Positions 20,999 to 27,421 of a stretch of DNA of 37,012 nt are shown one piece after another (the stretch's first letter is position 1; the number at the start of each line of letters is the position of its first letter). The stretch is taken from assembly GCA_964488535.1 (NCBI GenBank), contig CAZAUT010000014.1, positions 1 through 37,012 of the forward strand, read 5' to 3'. A program made the translations under genes and the position numbers. This DNA comes from GWB1-38-13 sp964488535 (GTDB taxonomy: Bacteria > Patescibacteriota > Microgenomatia > UBA8517). Below the pieces are notes generated by a model, which saw nothing but the letters and a program-made list of their open reading frames with translations, did not search any database and had not been told where the DNA came from.

Positions 20999-21224
20999 TC
21001 TACAAATTCAATATAATATTTATCTACGAATCCTTCGACTACGCTCAGGACAAGTTTATACTAACACTACGAATGACTATAAATATAAAGATTGTCCATC
21101 TATCGTATATCATCTACCATTTTATTTAACAATTTGACGATTAATCAATTGAAAAAAATAAGACGTTAAATGATAGATCATTTGCAGATTAGCAACAATT
21201 CGTTGAATAGTAATACTAAAATTA
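20999..21224. repeat. ftsE-ftsX intergenic region with a palindromic dispersed repeat
   Basis: No gene. It holds the repeat CCTTCGACTACGCTCAGGAC (21031-21050), flanked by two copies of CTACGAAT. A diverged relative occurs at about 24118-24155. TTATAT lies near the ftsX start. The rest is AT-rich. Confidence 0.5.
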
Positions 21225-21902
21225 CTATTCTTTCTTCTTTTTTCTTCCTGTATCGGAAACAATGCCTCCCTCTTTCAGTTCAATTACCCTTTTTTTGTGT
21301 TTTTCAATAATCCCCAAATGGTGTGTAGCCATAACAATCGTCTTTCCTTCTTTGTTTATCTCTTCAAAAAGTTTGACGATTGCTTCCGCGGTTTCCCAAT
21401 CAAGATTGCCTGTCGGTTCGTCGGCCAAGATGAGGGAAGGGTTTGTAACCAAAGCTCTTCCCAATGCACCTCTTTGAAGTTCCCCTCCCGATAATTGGGA
21501 AGGGAAAAAATCCAACCGGTCTTCCATGCCTACAAGTTTGGCAATGTGGCCCACTCTCTCCTTCCATTCAATCCGCGGAATGCTCGTTACAGCCAGTGCG
21601 ATTTCTATATTTTCCCTTAAGGTCTTTTCGGGTATCATTTTGAAATCCTGAAAAACGGTCCCGATTTTTTGCCGGAAAAGAGGGATTTCCTTCTGCTTGA
21701 GGTTAATTATATCAGTGCTGTCCAGAGTTATTTCACCGGAGTCCGGAATAAGCTGCCTCAAAATGAGTTTCAATACCGTGCTTTTACCGGAGCCTGAAGG
21801 GCCGGTTATAAAAACAAACTCCCCGTCGTTCACTTCAAAAGAAATATCTTTGATCGCAATTATATCTCCGAAGGTTTTCGTCACTTCTTTGAGTGCAAGC
21901 AT
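21225..21902 (-). CDS. ftsE: cell division ATP-binding protein FtsE
   Basis: FtsE is the ABC-type ATPase that powers FtsX. The 225-residue protein has Walker A GPSGSGKS (34-41), the Q-loop (VFQDFKMI, Gln85), the signature LSGGE (137-141), Walker B LILADEP (157-163), the D-loop and His194/His195. D-F-K and P-E-K-T-L-R-E-N-I match FtsE rather than LolD. The C-terminus is Lys-rich (RKKKKE). It has its own promoter and precedes ftsX and the M23 gene. Confidence 0.95.
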   Translation of the reverse strand: MLALKEVTKTFGDIIAIKDISFEVNDGEFVFITGPSGSGKSTVLKLILRQLIPDSGEITLDSTDIINLKQKEIPLFRQKIGTVFQDFKMIPEKTLRENIEIALAVTSIPRIEWKERVGHIAKLVGMEDRLDFFPSQLSGGELQRGALGRALVTNPSLILADEPTGNLDWETAEAIVKLFEEINKEGKTIVMATHHLGIIEKHKKRVIELKEGGIVSDTGRKKKKE

Positions 21903-21937
21903 ATATTAAGAGTAGCAAAAAAACGGCTGGGCGACAA
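21903..21937 (-). promoter_or_regulatory. leaderless ftsE promoter
   Basis: TTGTCG (21932-21937), 17-bp spacer, TACTCT (21909-21914), then 6 nt to the ATG at 21902. The -10 box is poor but keeps the three most conserved bases. Confidence 0.45.
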
Positions 21938-22023
21938 ATGGAATATTGAGGGGAATGGGAAAAAAGATATAGAGATATAAAGTGACTAAGTGACCAAGTA
22001 ACAAAGCAGCTCACTACCGCCTA

Positions 22024-22548
22024 TTATTCCTTCTCTTTAACTAAACCAACGTCTATTTTCCAACTTGCGCGTTTGGGATCAACGGATATTGTTTCACCCC
22101 ACAAGGCCACGTTTTTATCAACAAAGGCATTCAGATCAACAACGGAGGAAGTTAGAGAAACATACTTATTCTCTCCCAAACCGCGGTCGAGATAGTGCGT
22201 TCCTTCACCGTTCACCCCTCCTTTTTTGAGAATGCCCTCTGCAGTGCTGTCATAGTCGTCTTCATCCCCAACACCTGCTGTCTGGATTCCTTCCTCATTG
22301 ACTACCGGCTGTGAGGAATCGCCATCGGAGGACGGTTTTGTTTTTGCTCCTGCCAAAAACCAGCCTGTTGTTACTCCCGACAGAACAACCAGAAGTGCAA
22401 AAATGACCATAAGAAACGAAGATCTTTTTGATTTTTTTGATTCAAGCGGTTTGACTAAAGGTTTCGGCACCTCTGCAGACGGACTGACGGAAGACTGGGG
22501 TGTAACAGGCTGATTTGAAGGTGTGATAACCGGAGTTTTTGGATCCAT
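22024..22548 (-). CDS. conserved single-pass membrane protein of unknown function
   Basis: The 174-residue protein has a Pro/Ser/Thr-rich cytoplasmic part (1-40), one TM helix (about 44-66) and an outer segment. That segment ends in a compact beta domain: GEGTHYLDRG, YVSLTSSVVDLNAFVDKNVA, LWGETI and WKIDVGLVK. The last part looks OB-like. It lies between prfB and ftsE on the same strand and could belong to the division cluster; that is inference from position. The start is fixed by a promoter (TTGCCA, 17 bp, TTATAT) ending 6 nt before the ATG. Confidence 0.65.
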   Translation of the reverse strand: MDPKTPVITPSNQPVTPQSSVSPSAEVPKPLVKPLESKKSKRSSFLMVIFALLVVLSGVTTGWFLAGAKTKPSSDGDSSQPVVNEEGIQTAGVGDEDDYDSTAEGILKKGGVNGEGTHYLDRGLGENKYVSLTSSVVDLNAFVDKNVALWGETISVDPKRASWKIDVGLVKEKE

Positions 22549-22583
22549 ATTTTAATATAACCCAAACAGGATGTGGGTGGCAA
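22549..22583 (-). promoter_or_regulatory. leaderless promoter of the membrane protein gene
   Basis: TTGCCA (22578-22583), 17-bp spacer, TTATAT (22555-22560), then 6 nt to the ATG at 22548. Confidence 0.6.
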
Positions 22584-22799
22584 GTGGCAGGTAGAAGGCA
22601 GAATGTGTTTGTGTATTGTGTAGAATTTAGAATGTAGAACGTAGTATGCGGGTATGGGGAGATATAGGATATTGGGATGGAGAAAACGATATTAAGATAC
22701 TGGATATTGGGATAATATTTTAAATTTCTCCCACAGGACACGATCCTGCTTTGTAGGGTAAATAAATTCCATCTCACCCCAATATTCCTATTCTACTTT
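22584..22799. repeat. intergenic degenerate 7-8 bp repeats
   Basis: No gene. Words of the TAGAATG and GATATTGG type are repeated with small changes (for example 22618-22650 and 22668-22715). Confidence 0.5.
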
Positions 22800-23897
22800 T
22801 TATACTTGTTCTACCTGTATTGCTTTTCCCCTCAACTCTGCTTCGATAAATCCGTCAAGGTCGCCGTCCAGTACCAGATCGGGGTTTGACACTTCGTACT
22901 CCGTCCGAAGATCTTTCACCATTTTGTAAGGATGAAGAACATACGAGCGAATTTGGTTTCCCCAAGAAGCGGGACGGTATTCCCCTTGAATGTTTTGTCT
23001 TTGATTTTTTTCCTCCTCCTGCTTTCGCATCCAAAGAAGCGCCCGCAAGTGCTCAAGCGCATATTTTCTGTTTTGTTCCTGAAAGCGCTCCGTCTGGGCG
23101 GAAACGACTATCCCTGTCGGGATATGTTTCAAGCGTACTGCCGTAGAAACCTTTTGGACGTTCTGCCCACCCTTCCCCGACGAACGGAAGAATGACCACT
23201 CCAGATCTTCCTCTTTGATCTGAATGTCTGGAAGATCTGTTGCTTCAAATTCCGGCAGTACTCCGACAAGTGAGAATGATGTTTGTCGCAAATTATCGGC
23301 ATTAAACGGTGACTGCCTGACCAATCGGTGCGTCCCCGCCTCACCTTTCAAATTTCCGTAGGCATACTTCCCCTCAACTTTAAAAGTAATGCTTTTATAT
23401 CCCGCTTCTTCGCCGGTTGAAGCATCAATTGTTGTTGTTGTCCAGCCTTTTCTTTCGCAAAAACGCAAGTACATCCGAAGTAACATTCCCGTCCAGTCCA
23501 TTGCCTCCGTTCCGCCCTGACCTGCGTGCAGAGAAACAATTGCATTCTTCGCATCAAAACTGCCTGTAAAGAGACTTGTAATTTTCAGCTTGGCGATTTT
23601 TCCTTCAAGTCTTGCCACATCGGACGAAAAACTATCGGTAATCTCAGATTCCTTTGCTAGTTCCGAAAGCGTGAAAATTTCACTATCGATATTTTGAATA
23701 TCCGAAATTTCATCTTTCAAGTCCGCCAATTCACGAAGTATTTTCCTTGCGTTATCCTGATCATTCCATAAATTAGGATCGGTAGACTCGCCCTCAAGTT
23801 TTTTCATTCTGTCCATTTTGGAATTTAAATCGAAAAACTTTTTAAACTCCGCAAATTCTACGTTCAGTTTATCTATTCTTTCTTTTAGGTCAGACAT
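22800..23897 (-). CDS. prfB: peptide chain release factor 2
   Basis: RF2 releases the chain at UGA and UAA. From Met at 23897 the protein has 365 residues, the same as E. coli RF2. It shows the RF2 stop-reading tripeptide S-P-F (196-198, in LVRQSPFNADNLRQTSF) and the catalytic G-G-Q (243-245, in SSGKGGQNVQKVSTAVRL). The gene is read without the programmed frameshift found in many bacteria: no in-frame UGA near codon 25. The frame extends to 23969, but that part is encoded by an AGAGTATA tandem repeat and is hydrophobic, so it is not counted. TGA stop codons in neighbouring genes fit a working RF2. Confidence 0.95.
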   Translation of the reverse strand: MSDLKERIDKLNVEFAEFKKFFDLNSKMDRMKKLEGESTDPNLWNDQDNARKILRELADLKDEISDIQNIDSEIFTLSELAKESEITDSFSSDVARLEGKIAKLKITSLFTGSFDAKNAIVSLHAGQGGTEAMDWTGMLLRMYLRFCERKGWTTTTIDASTGEEAGYKSITFKVEGKYAYGNLKGEAGTHRLVRQSPFNADNLRQTSFSLVGVLPEFEATDLPDIQIKEEDLEWSFFRSSGKGGQNVQKVSTAVRLKHIPTGIVVSAQTERFQEQNRKYALEHLRALLWMRKQEEEKNQRQNIQGEYRPASWGNQIRSYVLHPYKMVKDLRTEYEVSNPDLVLDGDLDGFIEAELRGKAIQVEQV

Positions 23898-24636
23898 GTT
23901 GTTAGAGTATAAGAGTATAAGAGTGTAAGAGTATAAGAATATGAGAATATAAGACCATGAACCAAACAATCCTATTTAGTATAAGTTATATGAACAAAAT
24001 ATCAAAATACTACATGAGTAATAGTAACTACTCACAATCCTTGATACGGTTTTGTCACTCTGACCCCGAGTTTATCGAGGGAGAAGAATCTCCTTAAGGA
24101 TGAGATCCTTCGCCCAGTTTATACTGAGTGCAATCGAAGTACTCAGGACCACAGGTTGTGTCAGTAAACGTGAGTATTTACTTGTTAATACGCTACCTTG
24201 AAAGGTTGTTCCTTTCAAGGTAGTCGCACAACCATGTGGTGTAAAAATTTTATTTTTATAGATTTCCGATTAAATCGGGAATGACAAGAAGATATTTCAA
24301 AACACGGTATTACCCCATAAATTACGTAGGCGTGTCCATCTCCCGCAGTAAATTCGTAATTCATACCCCATTATTCATAATTTATCTTTGCTGTGGGGAA
24401 ATAATGGGGAGGGTAAAAGAGTGAAAAGGTAAAAGAGTAAAAATACAATCCACCACATCTTCTTTACAACACATTCTGCATTCTACACACTACATTCTAC
24501 TTTCTACATTCTGCATAATAACTTAATACATAATACTTAATACGAAATACTTAATCGCTCAATCGCTTAATCACTTCAATTAACTTGTCACCTGTTACTT
24601 GTTACCTGATACCTGTCACTTGTTAATTGTCTCCTG
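23898..24636. repeat. 739-bp repeat-filled intergenic region
   Basis: No gene. In order: AGAGTATA octamers (23905-23952); a repeat of the type TCTGACCCCGAG..GAAGAATCTCC..GATCCTTCGCC (about 24057-24115); a diverged CTGAG..CGAAGTACTCAGGA repeat; hairpin copy C (24194-24222); a short ATTTCC..GGGAAT palindrome (24262-24282); AATTCGT/AATTCAT heptamers (about 24347-24362); AAAAGAGT octamers (24417-24450); CATTCTA heptamers (24472-24518); TTAATAC heptamers (24520-24575); CTGTTAC heptamers (24586-24641). Tandem arrays of different words follow one another without mixing. Confidence 0.7.
24194..24222. repeat. perfect 12-bp palindromic hairpin, copy C
   Basis: Arms TACCTTGAAAGG / CCTTTCAAGGTA with loop TTGTT. 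It is the reverse complement of the hairpins in copies A (11848-11874) and B (12518-12544), without their 27-bp flank. Confidence 0.85.
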
Positions 24637-25110
24637 TTACTCTTCACAAATGATTCCCCACAGTTTCTGCGCCTCCACTTCGTCCATATTAACATAAAGC
24701 GAGTACATTTGATCAGAATTCAGTTTACTTTCGGTATACGACACGGAGGTTTCACTTTCTTCGCCCAGTACATTCACAAATTTTTCTCTCCCTATTGCCA
24801 AAATCGTTGAAAAAGGTTTTGGTACATTTTTCATCCCTAATATTTCGGTAAATATCGTTTTTCCTGAAAGTATAAAAAAACCCTCAATTATAACCGTCAG
24901 TACCATCCCCCAAAAAAGCATCGCTATTGCACTTTTTCCGAGGCTCCAATGAACATACAGATATCGTAAACGCGCAAGAGTGAAGACAAGTAAAAACAGA
25001 AGAAGGATAATTGCACCTGCCTGCCAATAGGTTGCGTCAACATAAAGATTGCCAACCTTAAAAGTTTTTATTGTTTTATTCAACGCTTCCCAAAGGGGTA
25101 GTTTTCCCAT
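24637..25110 (-). CDS. conserved membrane protein of unknown function
   Basis: The 157-residue protein starts MGKLPLWEALNKTIKTFKVG, has two TM helices (about 30-48 and 62-85) and a soluble C-terminal part with MKNVPKPFSTILAIGREKF and a negatively charged end with one Cys (GIICEE). The ATG at 25110 is chosen over the adjacent GTG because TATTAT lies 7 nt before it. No known family is recognised. It neighbours the anchored FKBP gene on the same strand. Confidence 0.6.
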   Translation of the reverse strand: MGKLPLWEALNKTIKTFKVGNLYVDATYWQAGAIILLLFLLVFTLARLRYLYVHWSLGKSAIAMLFWGMVLTVIIEGFFILSGKTIFTEILGMKNVPKPFSTILAIGREKFVNVLGEESETSVSYTESKLNSDQMYSLYVNMDEVEAQKLWGIICEE

Positions 25111-25156
25111 CACCTAAATAATATCATGAAGAAAACTCAACGGCATTGTCTATATA

Positions 25157-25182
25157 GATTCCCGATCAGATCGGGAATGACA
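25157..25182. repeat. ATTCCC..GGGAAT palindromic repeat, short form
   Basis: Perfect 10-bp arms ATTCCCGATC / GATCGGGAAT (25158-25178), followed by GACA as in the other copies. It lies 3' of the FKBP gene. Confidence 0.75.
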
Positions 25183-25212
25183 GCAAGAATGAATTTTTTT
25201 TAAGTATTAAAT

Positions 25213-25698
25213 TCACTCCACTTTCAGAAGCTCGACCTCAAATATTAATGTTGCATTCGGGGGTATGTCGGGAGGATATCCGCTTTCTCCATACCCAAGA
25301 TCCGAAGGAATTGTCAGTTTTCTCTTCCCGCCCTCATTCATACCTAAAATACCCAAGTCCCAGCCGGCAATAACTTCTCCCGCACCGAGTGTAAATTCAA
25401 ACGGCTGCTTTCTGTCGTACGAGCTGTCAAATTTAGTTCCGTCATCAAGAGTGCCGGTGTAGTGCACCGAAACCTTCATTCCCGTTTCGGCCGTCTTGCC
25501 CTTACCTATAAGAATATCCTCCTTAACGAGTTCTTTTTTTATATCATCAGTTTGCACCGGATTTTGCTGCCTGCCGTTATTTAACATAATTCCGAAAGAT
25601 ATCGCTAATAGTAACACAAAAAATCCCAGTACCAAAAGAATATTTTTCCAGTTGAAGACGATTTTTGGAGGAGATGTATCTGAATTATCTTTTACCAT
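25213..25698 (-). CDS. membrane-anchored FKBP-type peptidyl-prolyl isomerase
   Basis: It should speed cis-trans isomerisation at prolines in exported proteins. The 161-residue protein has a short cytoplasmic tail, a TM anchor (about 19-38) and a complete FKBP domain (58-161): V-S-V-H-Y-T-G-T-L-x-D-G-T-x-F-D-S-S (76-93), FTLGAGEVIAGWDLGILGM (102-120), the G-Y-G flap (135-137) and LIFEVELLKV at the end. The active-site residues Tyr80, Phe90, Asp91, Val109, Ile110 and Trp113 are all present. It has its own promoter. Confidence 0.93.
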   Translation of the reverse strand: MVKDNSDTSPPKIVFNWKNILLVLGFFVLLLAISFGIMLNNGRQQNPVQTDDIKKELVKEDILIGKGKTAETGMKVSVHYTGTLDDGTKFDSSYDRKQPFEFTLGAGEVIAGWDLGILGMNEGGKRKLTIPSDLGYGESGYPPDIPPNATLIFEVELLKVE

Positions 25699-25739
25699 AT
25701 CGTTTTCTTAATTCTAACGTCCATCTTTTGTTTCGGCAA
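25699..25739 (-). promoter_or_regulatory. promoter of the FKBP gene
   Basis: TTGCCG (25734-25739), 17-bp spacer, TAGAAT (25711-25716), then 12 nt to the ATG: leader of about 5 nt. Confidence 0.6.
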
Positions 25740-25978
25740 TTGCTAAATGGTTAAATGGTTATATTGTTAAATGGTTGCTTTCATTGGAAAGTGGTTGTTG
25801 GAAATTGGAAAATGGTTAAGGACAATTGAGAATAGAAAATGTAAATTTCGGTTTCCTACTATCCAATTTCTAATTTCTATTACAATTTTCAATTTTCTTT
25901 CAACTAATTTCTATTTAATGTTTTCTGTTTACTGCTTACTGTTTTTTCTTTCTCTTAATCGCTTGATCACTTGTTAAA
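25740..25978 (-). repeat. AT-rich dispersed repeat 3' of tgt
   Basis: No gene. AAATGGTT octamers (25745-25776), GGAAATTGGAAAATGG-like words, the shared 26-bp block (25890-25915) and CTGTTTACTGC-type heptamers up to the stop codon of tgt. Layout and orientation relative to the upstream gene are as at 8935-9121 and 18603-18902. Confidence 0.65.
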
Positions 25979-27226
25979 CTATATTCCCAGCCAGTGTTTT
26001 TTTAACAACGTAAATTCATCTTTTTTAATGCTTTCCCGAATTCGAGCCATTAAATCGTTATAAAAATGGATGTTATGAATAGTTGCCAATCGGCTTCCGA
26101 GAATTTCATTTGAGACTATTAAATGATGAATGTATGCTTTTGAAAAATTGGCGCATGTGTAACATTTGCAGATTTTACTTAATGTTTTTTTATCATCTTT
26201 ATAAACACCTTTTCTTATATCAAATCTGAATTTATTGGAACATTTGCCACCATCTTCGGGGTACAGGAATAAGATACCGCATCTTGCCATTCTTGTTACC
26301 GAAGAATTGTCAAAAATATCCACACCACGCGAAACTGCTTCAAAAACACCTTCCGGACCGCCGCCAAGCCCAAGCGCATGAAGAGGTTTGTCATCAGGAA
26401 TCTTTCCGGCAATAGTGTCAAGGGAGTTTGCCGTAATCTTTGGATCGGACCCGATTGTTTCATCGCCAATTGCAATCCCGGGAAAATCCATAGATAAAAT
26501 AAAATTAAGATATTCATTTCTTACCTTCTTGTCATCCTGTCCTTGAATTATTCCAAACAAAGCCTGGTATTCTCCCGAAATACTCTTTCTTTTCTGTTTG
26601 TCCCAATATTTATAAGACTCCTCTTCCCACTTAAATGTTCTGATAATCGCCTCTTTGTTTTTCTTTTTAGAAAATCTTGGACTGAGGGGCTGGTCAAAAG
26701 CCATAATTATGTCAGCCCCTAAAACCCTTTGAATTTCCATTGATTTCTTTGGTGTAAGAAGATGTTTCGATCCGTCAATGTGAGACCGAAACGACATTCC
26801 GAAATCATTAATACTTGCGCCATCCGTTCTTTTTATTCCCTCCAGGCCAGAGACCTTCCGAGCCGGCGGCCCTCCGGGCCAGAGGCCTTCCTTATCAGAG
26901 TTCCTCCGAGCCGGCGGCCACAAAAATGAAACCTGGTAACCCCCACTATCGGTAATTGCCGGGCCATCCCAATTCATAAACGACGCAAATCCGGTAAACT
27001 TTTTGATCACTTCAAGTCCCGGTTGAAGATAAAGATGATAAGCATTTCCCAAAATGACTTGCGATCCGATAATTTTAAGATCATCGGGTGTCAAACTCTT
27101 AACGGTCGCCTTGGTTCCAACAGGTGAAAAAGCGGGTGTTTGGATTTTTCCGTGCGGGGTTATAATTTCCCCAAATCTTGCAAAACTATTATCATCTTTT
27201 TTATTTACTTTAAAGGAAAATTCCAT
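25979..27226 (-). CDS. tgt: queuine/preQ1 tRNA-guanine transglycosylase with repeat-encoded insertion
   Basis: TGT swaps G34 of GUN-anticodon tRNAs for a 7-deazaguanine base. The 415-residue protein has the family motifs: VGTKATVKSLTPDDL, ILGNAYHLYLQPG, the general base Asp93 (ITDSGGYQV), GLGGGPEG, nucleophile Asp306 (DIFDNSSVTR) and the zinc site C353-x-C355-x2-C358 with His384. Residues about 103-131, right after SGGYQVSFLW, have no counterpart in the E. coli enzyme. They are Pro/Arg/Gly-rich and encoded by a GC-rich repeat. The substrate-loop G-G-x-A-V-G appears here as IGDETIG and the P-T-R after the nucleophile as V-T-R. Activity is likely but not certain. A TATAAT box lies 9 nt before the ATG. 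Confidence 0.9.
   Translation of the reverse strand: MEFSFKVNKKDDNSFARFGEIITPHGKIQTPAFSPVGTKATVKSLTPDDLKIIGSQVILGNAYHLYLQPGLEVIKKFTGFASFMNWDGPAITDSGGYQVSFLWPPARRNSDKEGLWPGGPPARKVSGLEGIKRTDGASINDFGMSFRSHIDGSKHLLTPKKSMEIQRVLGADIIMAFDQPLSPRFSKKKNKEAIIRTFKWEEESYKYWDKQKRKSISGEYQALFGIIQGQDDKKVRNEYLNFILSMDFPGIAIGDETIGSDPKITANSLDTIAGKIPDDKPLHALGLGGGPEGVFEAVSRGVDIFDNSSVTRMARCGILFLYPEDGGKCSNKFRFDIRKGVYKDDKKTLSKICKCYTCANFSKAYIHHLIVSNEILGSRLATIHNIHFYNDLMARIRESIKKDEFTLLKKHWLGI
26847..26922. repeat. GC-rich repeat inside tgt
   Basis: Repeated words GCCAGAGAC / GCCAGAGGC and TCCGAGCCGGCGGC alternate. The same two words, in the same order, form the leader of the TasA-like gene (15286-15312). Base composition is much richer in G+C than the rest of tgt. 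The reading frame is kept. Confidence 0.8.
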
Positions 27227-27283
27227 ACGGAAGGTATTATACCGTCCCTTATACTTAAAATATATTCTTAACTACTACTAATT

Positions 27284-27419
27284 ACGAGGTGTAAAGCCGT
27301 ATCGCCCGGTGGGCAGGCCAAATGCTGCACGAAACGCAGCAAACCGAAGTTTTTGGCGTAGCCGAGTTCGACTCGGCAATAGCCACGTTTGACGTGGTGA
27401 TAATGTACCTACACCTCGT
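27284..27419. repeat. 136-bp multi-hairpin element closed by a 10-bp terminal stem
   Basis: Terminal inverted repeats ACGAGGTGTA (27284-27293) and TACACCTCGT (27410-27419) enclose several stems: GCCC/GGGC (27304-27314); TGCTGC/GCAGCA with a 7-nt loop (27323-27341), itself enclosed by CCAAA/TTTGG (27318-27356); GCCGAGT/ACTCGGC with loop TCG (27361-27377); CCACGT/ACGTGG with loop TTG (27383-27397). Diverged relatives lie at 12081-12163 and 12551-12610. It starts 2 nt after the ROK stop codon and is not followed by a T run. It could be a structured RNA or a small mobile palindromic element. Confidence 0.75.
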
Positions 27420-27421
27420 GA

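Noticed and set aside
22800..23897. Programmed +1 frameshift in prfB
   Set aside because: The frame is continuous and no in-frame UGA or slippery CTT-TGA is present near codon 25.
23898..23969. N-terminal extension of prfB
   Set aside because: The 24 extra residues are encoded by the AGAGTATA octamer repeat; length and similarity of RF2 fit the inner Met exactly.
24472..24641. Tandem short words taken as a possible CRISPR array
   Set aside because: Units are 7 bp without spacers of constant length, and no cas gene is near.
27361..27377. tRNA T-arm-like GAGTTCGACTC in the multi-hairpin element
   Set aside because: The loop is too short, and no acceptor stem with discriminator, D-arm or 7-nt anticodon loop can be drawn.
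27284..27419. Multi-hairpin element as a rho-independent terminator
   Set aside because: No T run follows on either strand and the stems are too many and too spread for a terminator.
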